64,000 bases of DNA, taken from assembly GCA_002839765.1 (NCBI GenBank), contig PGYR01000006.1, positions 40,024 through 104,023 of the forward strand. Direction: 5' to 3'. Positions 9,107 through 18,192 of this stretch are shown piece after piece. Each line of letters opens with the position of its first letter. The stretch's first letter is position 1. The translations under genes and the position numbers were made by a program. The notes under the pieces were generated by a model. The model searched no databases and was not told the origin of the DNA. It worked only from the letters and a program-made list of their open reading frames with translations. This DNA is from Ignavibacteriae bacterium HGW-Ignavibacteriae-4 (lineage in GTDB: Bacteria; Bacteroidota; Ignavibacteria; Kapaibacteriales; UBA2268).

Positions 9107-11122
9107 TTAATCATTATAAGGATCCATAATCCCTGACGGATAATATTCTTGTTTTCTCCAGAACTGACCTGGATTTATACTACCTTCAAATTCATTGCTG
9201 TATAATGTTTTCTCTGTTTTATCAACAGAATGTGTTTTATATAGTAGCTCTGCTCGTAGTTTAGTTTTATATTCGCCATCGAAAACAGGGATAATAAATT
9301 CCCAATGTTTTTCTGGTGGTAAGAATAACGAATGATAACTATTACCACACCAACTGTTAGATAAATATTCAATATCTTTCCAGTCCCCTAATTTGTCTTG
9401 AGCTTGTAATTTAAGATACAACCTACTATCTTGAGCATCAAAATAGAATGTATCAAGACTAGTATTAACTACGAATAGCTTCATAGCACTATACTTTTCT
9501 AAATAATTTGAAGTTTTATAACTAACAACTTTTATACTTAATTCATTAGCCTTAAATTCAATCAGATCGGAATTATTTCTGAATGCATTCTCTGAAATAC
9601 CCCATCCACCATAAACTGCTAGTTCTTCTTTATAAGGAGAGGTAGCATAATAGCTACCTCTTTTCATATAATCAATGTTAAATTTTATAACTTTTGGGGA
9701 ATCCTTTTTCGTTTCTCTCCAAATATAATTTCCTTTATGGTCTATATAACCCATTCTACCATCTTGAAAAACATAAACTAACTCATCATCAAATCCTTCA
9801 TAATCAATAAAATGGAACTTAGGCTCTACAATATTACCAGAGTTCATATTCCAAAAGCCAAACTCATATGAATACTTATTTTCATTATATAGATGATTTA
9901 TTATACCAATTATATTCTTTTTTCTAAATGAATCACTGTTTAATTCTTCAATTTTTTTAGGTTTAATAACAAAATTTCCGTTTGTGTCAATAGCTCCCCA
10001 TCCTGTACTAGTTTTCACAATTTGTTTTCCATCCTCAAAAAGATCTTCTACTTTACTGCTGTAAGAATCATAATTTAGTCTTTTGTATGGTTCTTCATTT
10101 AATATTTTTCCATATTTATTTATTAGGTACCAATTATAATTAGTATCTTGAACAAATGCTCTGTTATAGTGAAACGGAGTGATTTCTTTCCAATTTAAAT
10201 TGCTAAATACAATTTCACCTTTTTCATTTATTACTCCACTGTATTTGGCACTACTTGTAGTAAGATTATCGCTTTCAGTATCGTTTTTATTTGAAGTTAT
10301 ATCAACAATTGCTAATCCTTCTGAAAAATAACCATTCGAATAATCAAGATTCCAGTTATCAGTTGGAATCATAAATTTGATATTACCTGTAGTATCTATC
10401 ATTCCAATTCTATAGTCATATTTAATAGTTGGATCTTTAATGAATTCTACCTTTGCGTATCCGTTTCTAAATTCAGAGATTCTTTCATATTTACCATAAG
10501 GAACTATAAATTCAGCCTTTAAATTTATAACACCAATTTCATAAACCTTGTCTAAACTATCATAATCAGGATAAGGATTATGATTCACACCAACAACAGT
10601 AGCTAAACCTTCACTACTAAATGGTTCAATATTCAAAAACACGGTGTCTATAATTAAATTTCCTTGAAGATCAATAACTCCTAGTTTTTCAGTTTTAGTC
10701 TTGACAACTGAATAGTTATTATCTTCGAATCCTAAAATTTCAGCATAATCATGCTCAAATAATATATTTCCTTTTTTGTCTATATAATATGGTTTACTTT
10801 CAATATACACTTTTGCAATACCTTGATTAAAACTTAATGCATAATCGAATTGAGGTTGCAACTCGAATTCCCCTTGATTATTAATAAAGCCATAAATACC
10901 TTTTAATCTAACAGACGCTAATCCTTCAGAAAATTTACTCGCTTGTAAAAAGATAGGTTCAATTTTAATTTCACCATCTTGGTTTATATATCCCCATAAG
11001 CCATTATCTACAATAGGAAATAATTTATCGTTTTGTGCTTTTAATTCTAGAAAACTAGTACAAAAGACTAGATTTATGGAAACATAAATAAATGCAAATA
11101 TTCTACTTTTGATAATTTTCAT
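9107..11122 (-). CDS. WG-repeat (KWG) secreted protein
   Basis: About 671 residues from the ATG at 11122; an in-frame TTG at 11134 is less likely. A signal peptide (ending near FLELKAQ) is followed by at least eight WG/KWG-type repeats of 30-45 residues with the pattern xWGYINxxGEIxIxPxFxxAxxFSEGLA. Clear examples begin at NGLWGYINQDGEI, KGIYGFINNQGEF and SKPYYIDKKGNI. The last 200 residues lack the repeat and form a separate mainly beta domain. WG-repeat proteins are common in Bacteroidetes; many are surface or periplasmic, and no enzymatic role is established. No close partner gene. Confidence 0.8.
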   Translation of the reverse strand: MKIIKSRIFAFIYVSINLVFCTSFLELKAQNDKLFPIVDNGLWGYINQDGEIKIEPIFLQASKFSEGLASVRLKGIYGFINNQGEFELQPQFDYALSFNQGIAKVYIESKPYYIDKKGNILFEHDYAEILGFEDNNYSVVKTKTEKLGVIDLQGNLIIDTVFLNIEPFSSEGLATVVGVNHNPYPDYDSLDKVYEIGVINLKAEFIVPYGKYERISEFRNGYAKVEFIKDPTIKYDYRIGMIDTTGNIKFMIPTDNWNLDYSNGYFSEGLAIVDITSNKNDTESDNLTTSSAKYSGVINEKGEIVFSNLNWKEITPFHYNRAFVQDTNYNWYLINKYGKILNEEPYKRLNYDSYSSKVEDLFEDGKQIVKTSTGWGAIDTNGNFVIKPKKIEELNSDSFRKKNIIGIINHLYNENKYSYEFGFWNMNSGNIVEPKFHFIDYEGFDDELVYVFQDGRMGYIDHKGNYIWRETKKDSPKVIKFNIDYMKRGSYYATSPYKEELAVYGGWGISENAFRNNSDLIEFKANELSIKVVSYKTSNYLEKYSAMKLFVVNTSLDTFYFDAQDSRLYLKLQAQDKLGDWKDIEYLSNSWCGNSYHSLFLPPEKHWEFIIPVFDGEYKTKLRAELLYKTHSVDKTEKTLYSNEFEGSINPGQFWRKQEYYPSGIMDPYND

Positions 11123-11234
11123 AAATAAAACCAATAGAATTATATAAAATTACTAGGGTTTAAAATTAGGCAAATAATTTCTATTTCACTAATCTATCAA
11201 TCCAGATACTCCACCCTATACTTATAATTACATG

Positions 11235-11272
11235 GACTCTTCACTCCACTTCGTTCCTATCTGAGTGACGTA
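11235..11272. repeat. REP-like intergenic repeat
   Basis: GACTCTTCACTCCACTTCG followed by CTGAGTGACGTA. It agrees with 52973-53010 at roughly 32 of 38 positions and, inverted, with 2834-2867. It lies between the DUF1801 gene and the WG-repeat gene. Confidence 0.55.
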
Positions 11273-11295
11273 AAAAAGCGGAGGTGGTCTAAACC

Positions 11296-11724
11296 TCATA
11301 ACCCCAACTTATCCAATTTCTTCACTCTGTGATAAGTTAAAGCAGCTCTGATGCAGCTTTTTAGCTCTTTCTCGGGAATATTATCATCCATTTGGAATAC
11401 AATAGCTCTTTTACCTTCATAATCGAATAGATTGCCATATACTTGTTTGAATGTTTCTATTAGTGTAGTGGAGCAACTAAAATAAATTGCGTATTGGTTG
11501 GGTGCTTTGGGTTTCCAATCTATTCTTACTGTGCTACCCTTTTTTGCAAGATAGCTTGGCTCACCCCATTTGAGAGTTTCTTCAAGTTCAGTTAGTTCTT
11601 CTATTTCATTTGCAGTTTCGAATATTATCCGCCTTAGATTCTCGATTTTTAATCGGGCTTCTTTTGGATATTTCTTATACACAGCACGGACTTCTGGGTT
11701 TGTGTTTATTTTTAATGTTTTCAA
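11296..11724 (-). CDS. DUF1801 (YdhG-like) protein
   Basis: A 142-residue cytosolic protein matching the DUF1801 family: basic N-terminal helix (YPKEARLKIENLRRIIFETA), ETLKWGEPSYLAKKGSTVRIDWK in the core, YAIYFSCSTTLIETFKQVYG, and a C-terminal helix with LKSCIRAALTYHRVKKL. The function of DUF1801 is not established; the fold is related to the frataxin-like YdhG/YdeI group. It lies downstream of a terminator (11770-11801) and so is probably transcribed separately from the membrane protein gene before it. Confidence 0.85.
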   Translation of the reverse strand: MKTLKINTNPEVRAVYKKYPKEARLKIENLRRIIFETANEIEELTELEETLKWGEPSYLAKKGSTVRIDWKPKAPNQYAIYFSCSTTLIETFKQVYGNLFDYEGKRAIVFQMDDNIPEKELKSCIRAALTYHRVKKLDKLGL

Positions 11725-11769
11725 AAGTTGATTATGCTAATTATAAAAACTAAAGATAACTAATAGTAA

Positions 11770-11801
11770 TAAAAATAAAAACCCTAGCTTTTGACTAGGG
11801 T
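11770..11801 (-). terminator. Rho-independent terminator after the DUF2231-like gene
   Basis: Minus-strand stem ACCCTAG/CTAGGGT with a 7-base loop, followed by a T-rich tract (TTTTTATTTTTATT). It lies 18 bases beyond the stop codon at 11819. Confidence 0.75.
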
Positions 11802-11818
11802 AAATAAATAACTGTACT

Positions 11819-12286
11819 TTATTCGATTGTGTTTGTTATGGTAGAATTTTCTCTCAATTCGGCATGTACTATTTTACCACCCAAACTACCTACGTAAGCA
11901 AAAAAAGCAATCGAGATTACAGATGCTACTAGAATAGTAATTCCTATTTTCTTTTCTATTAGCTTTTGCTTTATTGTTGTGTATATTGCAATTGCTGATA
12001 ATAGGCCTAATCCAATCGCAAACCACAGTGCAATTTCTGCTGCTTCTTCGTGTTCTTTTATGTAATTTTCTGAATTAGGAACTAATTTCTCTATTATTTC
12101 CTCGGCCCCTTCTCCACTTTGGAAAGCCAAAAAAGATACAAAAGCTGCCGAAACGAAAATTACGTAAGCTATAACTCTTGCTGTTTGGTTATTCTTAATT
12201 AATCCAAATAACAATATTACGAATCCAATAAATGTTGCGAATATTGGATAATGATTTACTAATAGATGAACATGTGTCGGTTCCAT
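11819..12286 (-). CDS. Four-helix membrane protein, DUF2231-like
   Basis: 155 residues with four hydrophobic helices. Conserved-looking histidines sit at helix ends (HVHLLVNHYPI near the N-terminus, EHEEAAE in the middle, GGKIVHAELR at the C-terminus), together with FQSGEGAEE. This histidine pattern resembles the DUF2231 group of small membrane proteins, some of which are thought to bind haem. The assignment is by pattern only. A perfect AGGAG site precedes the ATG. It follows the His-rich small gene by 57 bases on the same strand, so the two probably form an operon, closed by the terminator at 11770. Confidence 0.6.
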   Translation of the reverse strand: MEPTHVHLLVNHYPIFATFIGFVILLFGLIKNNQTARVIAYVIFVSAAFVSFLAFQSGEGAEEIIEKLVPNSENYIKEHEEAAEIALWFAIGLGLLSAIAIYTTIKQKLIEKKIGITILVASVISIAFFAYVGSLGGKIVHAELRENSTITNTIE

Positions 12287-12343
12287 CTTAAAAACTCCTT
12301 TTTTTATTTTTTTTTAAATTATAAAATATGATATAACGTAAGA

Positions 12344-12724
12344 TTAGATAATCTCTTTCGGAGGAGCCCTCAGAGGCAATTTATTTGAATTGAAAAATTT
12401 ATAATGCTTGATGAATAAATGAGTATAATCTACTGTTGCAGAAGATAGTTCTATAGGGGTGACTTCTTTTGTTATTAGTGGGTATGCAGTTAATTCAACA
12501 GCTGCTAAATCTAGAATTTCAAAAGAAATTTGGTTTGATTCATTTAGGTCTTTTTGGCTACTATGATGAAATCCAAGTCCTAATACATCAATAATATTCG
12601 CAACTTGATTATGCTCTATCGAATGCAAAGCATCTGATTTAGCATAATGATTATGCGGAATTGCAGTATGCAAAAGCATAATAGCAACTATTGAAGTAAC
12701 TAATATGTGTTTGAAATATATCAT
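12344..12724 (-). CDS. Small secreted His-rich protein
   Basis: 126 residues: a hydrophobic N-terminal segment running into IPHNHYAKSDALHSIEHNQ, a further FHH motif at about residue 53, and a C-terminus NKLPLRAPPKEII. This layout (signal segment, cluster of His, C-terminal LRAPP) recalls small proteins that accompany metal-efflux (Cus/Czc) operons in Bacteroidetes; that is recollection and cannot be verified here. The periplasmic His cluster could bind copper or another metal. The gene is directly upstream of the DUF2231-like membrane protein; no efflux pump is in the window. Confidence 0.55.
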   Translation of the reverse strand: MIYFKHILVTSIVAIMLLHTAIPHNHYAKSDALHSIEHNQVANIIDVLGLGFHHSSQKDLNESNQISFEILDLAAVELTAYPLITKEVTPIELSSATVDYTHLFIKHYKFFNSNKLPLRAPPKEII

Positions 12725-12763
12725 AGTATATATAACGGATAAGATTGTCTTTTGTTATTGAAG

Positions 12764-12795
12764 AGAACAAAAAGCCCTCTGATAAAAGAGGGCTT
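12764..12795 (-). terminator. Rho-independent terminator after the 12824 lipoprotein
   Basis: Minus-strand AAGCCCTCT/AGAGGGCTT stem with a 6-base loop, followed by TTTTTGTT. It closes transcription of the lipoprotein gene at 12824-13414. Confidence 0.8.
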
Positions 12796-12823
12796 GAATA
12801 AGATTCTAGTTTTAGACTATTAT

Positions 12824-13414
12824 CTATTTAGTTTTGATTCTTAATACCATATCCATGTGAGATTTGATATAGTCAAATCTATTATCAACATTCTCACCGA
12901 CAAGTCCACTATACTCAGTTACGAATACAAAGTATGGAGTACTCTTGATTTGTTCAGAAATCAAATTACCTAGTTCACTAGGTACTTCGATTATATGCTT
13001 AGCTGTTTTATAATAGTCTGATACATGTAGATTCTTAAACTCTCCAAGCTTGTATCTTTGGCCAGGGATTCTATCACCATTTGCAGTAGTAAGTATCATA
13101 TAGAAGTTTACAGATTCAAAAACAATAGAATCGATATCCATATTATTTTCAGTTTTAATTTCATCGATTCTATAGTTGAAATGCAGAATTTGTGCATCTT
13201 CTATATCTTCTTTGTTGTCTCTATATGTCTCGTAATCGTTCAAATCAGTTAGGTCGATTGAACTATCAGGAACCATTTTATCTTCAAAAATTGGGTCGAA
13301 ATCGACAGTCATTTGTAGAACAACATCACTAATATTAGTGACATCACAGCTACTAAAACCAATAATACCAGCTGCAACAAGTAAAGCAACTAATAAGCTC
13401 TTTAAGTTTTTCAT
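12824..13414 (-). CDS. Lipoprotein of unknown function
   Basis: 196 residues with a lipoprotein signal: MKNLKSLLVALLVAAGIIGFSSC, Cys at 23. The mature part is acidic at first (DPIFEDKMVPDSSIDLTDLNDYETYRD and neighbours), then has beta-strand-like segments and no catalytic motif I can name. It follows the outer-membrane barrel gene (13452-14624) by 37 bases on the same strand, so it could be a partner of that barrel. It ends at a strong terminator. Function unknown. Confidence 0.65.
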   Translation of the reverse strand: MKNLKSLLVALLVAAGIIGFSSCDVTNISDVVLQMTVDFDPIFEDKMVPDSSIDLTDLNDYETYRDNKEDIEDAQILHFNYRIDEIKTENNMDIDSIVFESVNFYMILTTANGDRIPGQRYKLGEFKNLHVSDYYKTAKHIIEVPSELGNLISEQIKSTPYFVFVTEYSGLVGENVDNRFDYIKSHMDMVLRIKTK

Positions 13415-13451
13415 AATATAAATACCTATATAAATTTAATAATCAATTTTT

Positions 13452-14624
13452 TTATTCAGCAGATGCTGAACTGTTTCCCCATTCTTTGAAACGTAGTCTA
13501 ATACCACCGTTTAGGAACATTTGCGAAGCATAACCCATATCTAAGTGAAGTTCCATAATACCATATTCGTAAGCTCCACCAACAGTAAATCTCCAGCTAG
13601 TGAATGACTCAATGTCAAATGTTAATGGCTTCAAATATCTAACTTCTTCAAATGGATTAGTTTCTACATCTTTTCTAGCAGCAACGTGTGCTTGATAATT
13701 TAATTGTTGTTCTTTAGGTATAGCAGATGCTGATTTTAATGTTTTGCCATCAACTTCATAATAATCTGCATTGTATCCGTTTTGTCTTACCATATTGAAT
13801 GTACCAGATAAATCTTCTACTTGTAAACCTCCGTAAACCGATAATCCATCACCGAATCCTTTGCTAAAGTGAAGTCCAACAGCCCAAGAGTTCATATCAA
13901 TTGTTTTGGCCAAAGTCATAAACTGGTAAGATACATTAAGAGCTAGAGCCATATTATCGGATTCGTCGAATAGATCCATCCAGTGATCCAATTGTTGATT
14001 TGCAGAGATAGCAAGGTGACTGTACATTTGGTCATCTACTGGTGCACCCAAATAGCGGAATCTAAGTTCGGTTCTCGTGGGCAATCCAAACACAAGTTGG
14101 AATGCTGGCAATGAAGCCATTGTAGTTATATTAGTACCTTCGTTGAAAGCAATAGTTTTGTAAATACTGTCTGCTGGGTCACCACCTTTTACTGGTGCTA
14201 CTACATATATAGCATTACTAGCTCCACCATAAATTGTTGGCTGTTCTATTGTTCCACCGACATTACGAACTATTTTACCATTCAAATAAGCTGCATTGTC
14301 CATTCTATTTGTATCGCCAAAAGCAGCGGGAAGTACAGCGTCATATACTTGCTGGCTACCAGGGATTAGAGTAGAAGATAATGAGAAATCCATACCTATG
14401 GAATAACTCTCATCATAAGAAGCTACTGTAAATAAATTGGATTGAGCTCCTTGACCGATTGTCGTGAATAATGGCTTCGTATAACCCTGTAGATTTTTTG
14501 ATGTGAAAAGATTGAAATCACCTGGCACTTCTAACACTCCGTCTTTGTTGAATTCAGCTTTTGCTGTGAATGAGAGTGTAGAGGCGAATGTAATTCCAAT
14601 CAAAAGTTGAATAATTTTTTTCAT
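13452..14624 (-). CDS. Outer-membrane beta-barrel protein (DUF6588-like)
   Basis: About 390 residues from the ATG at 14624, which has an AGGAG site six bases before it. A signal peptide (MKKIIQLLIGITFASTLSFTAKA) precedes many amphipathic strands ending in aromatic residues. FQLVFGLPTRTELRFRYLGAP and WAVGLHFSKGF resemble the DUF6588 family of Bacteroidetes/Chlorobi barrels. The C-terminus (LNGGIRLRFKEWGNSSASAE) runs ten residues past the last strand instead of ending in Phe. Role unknown; predicted in the outer membrane. A short spacer leads to the lipoprotein gene at 12824. Confidence 0.65.
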   Translation of the reverse strand: MKKIIQLLIGITFASTLSFTAKAEFNKDGVLEVPGDFNLFTSKNLQGYTKPLFTTIGQGAQSNLFTVASYDESYSIGMDFSLSSTLIPGSQQVYDAVLPAAFGDTNRMDNAAYLNGKIVRNVGGTIEQPTIYGGASNAIYVVAPVKGGDPADSIYKTIAFNEGTNITTMASLPAFQLVFGLPTRTELRFRYLGAPVDDQMYSHLAISANQQLDHWMDLFDESDNMALALNVSYQFMTLAKTIDMNSWAVGLHFSKGFGDGLSVYGGLQVEDLSGTFNMVRQNGYNADYYEVDGKTLKSASAIPKEQQLNYQAHVAARKDVETNPFEEVRYLKPLTFDIESFTSWRFTVGGAYEYGIMELHLDMGYASQMFLNGGIRLRFKEWGNSSASAE

Positions 14625-14693
14625 AAATACTCCTAATATTATTAAAATCAACTTTCTAAATTAATAATAATATCTAACAAATAATAGTATTAT

Positions 14694-15653
14694 TTATTTA
14701 CCTGCAAATTCTAACATGTTCTTTTCATTTGATTTTCGAAAGACATATACATACATCTGAGTTGGAGCACTAAGCTTTACTTTGCCTTTTACCTTTGATT
14801 TTAGGAGTACAGTAGATGAGCTAGTATTATATACCTCGTTCGCATCTAGTATTAGCTCTATGTCAGAACGTTCAACTTGTGATACGGCAGTGATACCTCC
14901 ACGCACTGTTACTTCGAAACGTTTTGGCATTATATCATAGCTTTCAGCTTTACCATTTATTAGAGTATATGGTACGTCTTTGAAAGTACGTTCTGCTATT
15001 TGCTCTAGTTTTCCGAATAAAAATACACTTTGTCTTGACTTTGCAACTATAGATTCAAGAGTATCTTGGAGGGCGATTTTTACTCTGAATTTATTAGAGA
15101 CATCGTTTATAATAGTATATTCTGTTTTCCATGTTTTTATATTGCTTACTATCTTATTATTACCTTTTATTCGGATTCGTTCAGGTTCTACATTTGGTCC
15201 TTCTACTAATGTAAACCCTTGCGTTGGAATTATTTTAACGTTTGGTTCTACTTCTACGAAGTACTCGCCACTTATCCCTGTTCTTATCTCTACATTATCA
15301 GGAAGAGCATCAATAGTTTCTAGATTACCAATATATCGAACTGATTTAAGTATCTGTTGTCTGCCTACTTCTATGTCATTTTTCTCTATTCTTTGTTTAG
15401 ATAAATCTAGACTTATTTCTTTCGAAGTGTTGAAAAAAAGTAAATTGAATATATCCCAACCCTTCCCTTTAACTTCAATATCTAAATCCTGAGGTATTGG
15501 GTTTTCTATCGCTCTGTTATTAGGCATTATAACTTTCAGAGGAACTTTTACGAAAGTAACGTACTCATTATTGAGAGTAGTATATGCCCATAGTGTTATC
15601 GCTAATAATATAGCTCCTACTATGGATTTATTAACTCTTGGTTTCTTTTTCAT
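14694..15653 (-). CDS. YbbR-domain protein (CdaR-like)
   Basis: 319 residues: basic N-terminus, one membrane helix (residues 10-26, SIVGAILLAITLWAYTTL), then an extracytoplasmic part with YbbR repeats (the first starts at VKVPLKVIMPNNRAIENP, the second near VEVEPNVKIIPTQGFTL). In Firmicutes the YbbR protein CdaR regulates the c-di-AMP cyclase CdaA; no cyclase gene is next to this one, so that role is not shown here. Its start overlaps the end of dnaG by 23 bases, showing tight operon packing (folK-dnaG-ybbR). Confidence 0.85.
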   Translation of the reverse strand: MKKKPRVNKSIVGAILLAITLWAYTTLNNEYVTFVKVPLKVIMPNNRAIENPIPQDLDIEVKGKGWDIFNLLFFNTSKEISLDLSKQRIEKNDIEVGRQQILKSVRYIGNLETIDALPDNVEIRTGISGEYFVEVEPNVKIIPTQGFTLVEGPNVEPERIRIKGNNKIVSNIKTWKTEYTIINDVSNKFRVKIALQDTLESIVAKSRQSVFLFGKLEQIAERTFKDVPYTLINGKAESYDIMPKRFEVTVRGGITAVSQVERSDIELILDANEVYNTSSSTVLLKSKVKGKVKLSAPTQMYVYVFRKSNEKNMLEFAGK

Positions 15654-17502
15654 ACATCACTTCTCTTCGTTTTATTAAGTCTCTATAATTAATCATTATT
15701 GAATCGTTATCTGGTTCTTCTTCTATTCTTTCTATTATTAATCTTATTTCTTCTTCCAGATTATGAAGGATTATACTCCTGATTGCCTCTTGTATCAAGA
15801 CCTCTTCATTCGTTGCTTCTATATGTCTGAATTTTTCCCATTCATCAGAAGGTCTAAATTCTTCATTTAGCAATAGTATATTAGTTAATATACTATTTAT
15901 TTCTTCTTCTGCTTCTTCTGAATGTAAGATTTGTTGGAAAAGCTCTTCAGTAGTGTTGAATTCGAGATATTCCAAATGATCGAATATTCTCATTGCCATA
16001 TTAGTCTGAAAGAACTCAGGCGTAAGTTGCAATTTGACAATTACTTGCTTTATATCTTTACTGTGTAACAGATGTGAGAATATTTTTATTTCAGCATCAT
16101 TCAGCACTAGCTTTAGATCGGTAACCATATTTTCTGGTTGCCAAGAGCTTTTTGTACCTGTTACTAACTCCAACTTTCCTTGCTCTGATCTTTGACTTGC
16201 CTTATTTTTCTCTTGATAAATAAGGCTCCGCTCTGACTCACTCAAATCTAAGAGCGAAGCTAGGCTATTTATATAATGGTCATGAACGAATACATCTTTA
16301 ATCTTGTTGATAGTTCTTACCATCTTTTGTAAAAATTCTGAGAGCAATTTAGGATTTTTGACATCATTATCCTTCTTGAAATTCTCTACTCTGAACTCGA
16401 CAAAAGTTTTCGCTTTTCTAAGCAATAGCTCGTACTCTTTCTTACCTTTTTCTCTTATAATACTATCGGGGTCTTGCCCTTCTGGAAGTACGACTATCTT
16501 TACATCTATCTCATTTTCTAAGCATAAATCAATAGATTTATCAGCCGCATTAACTCCAGCTCTATCCGAATCGTAGTTCAAAAATACAGAATTAACATAT
16601 CTCTTCAATCTAGTTGTATGCTTTTCTGTAAGTGCAGTACCACTGACTGCCACTACATTCTCTACACCTGCTTGACTAAGTGAAACTACATCTGCATAAC
16701 CCTCTACTAGTATTGCTACTTCGTTATTACGAATAGAATCCATTCCTTCATAAAATCCATATAGTACGTCGCTCTTGTCATATATAGATGTCTGTGGAGA
16801 GTTGATATACTTAGCTGCTTTATCGCTATTAGTCAAGTCTCTACCACCGAATCCGATTACTTTTCCTAGATGATCCTTTATAGGGAAGATTGCTCTTCCT
16901 TTGAATCTATCGTATAGTTTACCAGTCTTACTTTTACCAATTACACCTGATTCGAGCATAATTTGCTCTGTATATCCTTTGCTTTTCAAATGGTTTACCG
17001 TTGCGTCCCAACTATCAGGGGCATATCCAAGTGCAAATTTATCCTGCACTTCGCTGGTGAATCCACGCTTTATAAAGTACTCTATGGCAGTATGCTTTTC
17101 ATCTAATCGCATCGAAGTTATATAGAATTTCTTGACTTCTTCGAGTAATTCGAGTGTACGCTTTCTTTTAGATACTTTTTCGGTATTTTGCTTTTGGTCA
17201 GAGCCAGATTGAGTTGGTATTTCTATGCTGAGTTTGTTTGCTAGCTCTACCACAGCTTCTAGGAAAGTGATTCGTCTGTATTCCATTAAGAAAGTGAATA
17301 CGTTTCCACCTTTTCCTGAAGAGAAATCTTTGAATATTTGCTTGTCAGGTGATACCACGAATGAAGGGGTCTTTTCACTGGTAAATGGACTAAGTCCAAT
17401 ATAGTTCTTACCGCGTTTTTTCAATACCATGTGGTCACTGATAATCTCTACAATATCAGCGTCCCGTCTTATTTGCTCTATTATTTCTTCTGGTATATGC
17501 AT
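15631..17502 (-). CDS. dnaG: DNA primase DnaG, zinc-ligand-free form
   Basis: Primase that makes RNA primers at the replication fork. The N-terminal CHC2 domain keeps the fold-defining sequence (SPFTSEKTPSFVVSP, then DFSSGKGGNVFTF), but all four zinc ligands are replaced: Ser38 and Thr41 for the Cys/His pair, Asp59 and Ser62 for the CxxC pair. I recall the same replacement in Bacteroidetes primases, so it is lineage-typical rather than a defect. The TOPRIM domain is intact: LVEGYADVVSL, then NYDSDRAGVNAA. The 623 residues include a C-terminal helicase-binding region. One base separates it from folK; it overlaps ybbR. Confidence 0.95.
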   Translation of the reverse strand: MHIPEEIIEQIRRDADIVEIISDHMVLKKRGKNYIGLSPFTSEKTPSFVVSPDKQIFKDFSSGKGGNVFTFLMEYRRITFLEAVVELANKLSIEIPTQSGSDQKQNTEKVSKRKRTLELLEEVKKFYITSMRLDEKHTAIEYFIKRGFTSEVQDKFALGYAPDSWDATVNHLKSKGYTEQIMLESGVIGKSKTGKLYDRFKGRAIFPIKDHLGKVIGFGGRDLTNSDKAAKYINSPQTSIYDKSDVLYGFYEGMDSIRNNEVAILVEGYADVVSLSQAGVENVVAVSGTALTEKHTTRLKRYVNSVFLNYDSDRAGVNAADKSIDLCLENEIDVKIVVLPEGQDPDSIIREKGKKEYELLLRKAKTFVEFRVENFKKDNDVKNPKLLSEFLQKMVRTINKIKDVFVHDHYINSLASLLDLSESERSLIYQEKNKASQRSEQGKLELVTGTKSSWQPENMVTDLKLVLNDAEIKIFSHLLHSKDIKQVIVKLQLTPEFFQTNMAMRIFDHLEYLEFNTTEELFQQILHSEEAEEEINSILTNILLLNEEFRPSDEWEKFRHIEATNEEVLIQEAIRSIILHNLEEEIRLIIERIEEEPDNDSIMINYRDLIKRREVMYEKETKS

Positions 17503-17503
17503 A

Positions 17504-18046
17504 TTAATTCATTTTATCTATTTTGCAACAATCGTCGCATTGCTTGACTAACTGTTCCAAACTTAAATCGTTGTTCGGTGGTATATAGCTACCAGCTATT
17601 TCTGACGCCGGTACTAATACGAAATTTCGTTTTCTATATTCTTTATGAGGAATTGTCAGACTATCGGTTTCAACTACTTCTTTTCCGTAGAATATTATAT
17701 CTATATCTAATTCTCTTTCATGCCATCTCTCTCGCTCTTGCCTGCCGTACAGTTTCTCAATTGCTTTGCACTTGGCTAGCAAATCAGCAGGAGAGTGTTG
17801 AGTCATCCCTTTCACACAAATATTTACAAACCAATTCTGGTCTTTCACTCCATAGGGCTCTGTACCATAGTAAGATGATACTACTGCTTGTGAAATCACA
17901 CCAGACTCAACTAACGTCTCTACAGCTTTGTCTATTGTAGATTTCTTGTCGCCTATGTTCGCCCCCAATGAGAGCAAAACGAATGTATTTTTAATATAAG
18001 ATTCAGTCAATTTGTATTTGCAGTATGTATATTTACTCAACTTCAA
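17504..18046 (-). CDS. folK: 2-amino-4-hydroxy-6-hydroxymethyldihydropteridine diphosphokinase
   Basis: HPPK transfers pyrophosphate from ATP to the pterin made by FolB, in folate synthesis. Motifs: VLLSLGANIGDKKSTIDKAV at the N-terminus, SSYYGTEPYGVKDQNWFVN, AIEKLYGRQERERWHERELDIDIIFYG (with the metal-binding DIDI) and LTIPHKEYRKRNFVLVP. There is no ATG in the early part; TTG codons at 18046, 18040 and 18010 are the candidates. The 18010 start gives a length closer to the family norm. It leads the folK-dnaG-ybbR operon. Confidence 0.92.
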   Translation of the reverse strand: MKLSKYTYCKYKLTESYIKNTFVLLSLGANIGDKKSTIDKAVETLVESGVISQAVVSSYYGTEPYGVKDQNWFVNICVKGMTQHSPADLLAKCKAIEKLYGRQERERWHERELDIDIIFYGKEVVETDSLTIPHKEYRKRNFVLVPASEIAGSYIPPNNDLSLEQLVKQCDDCCKIDKMN

Positions 18047-18154
18047 TATAATAAAATTTGGGGGATTTAGGGTTTATATTTTCTAACACAATAACCACGA
18101 AGAAATCTTTTTCAAGTTTTTGTAGCACAAAGGCTACAGAGTTCAATTACTCGG

Positions 18155-18189
18155 CATCCTGAACGAACAAAGTGAGTGAAGGATCCAGG
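18155..18189. repeat. REP-like intergenic repeat
   Basis: CATCCTGAACGAACAAAGTG followed by AGTGAAGGATCCAGG, an imperfect palindrome (CCTGAACG... and ...GGATCCAGG). It resembles the widespread CATCCTGAGCGAAG-type intergenic repeat and shares its middle with the GCGAAGAGTC family elsewhere in the window. The rest of this 266-base gap holds only a fossil gene tail. Confidence 0.5.
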
Positions 18190-18192
18190 CAA

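Noticed and set aside
14980..15492. A 170-codon plus-strand frame opposite ybbR
   Set aside because: It is antisense to a clear YbbR protein, lacks a ribosome-binding site and has no recognisable protein features.
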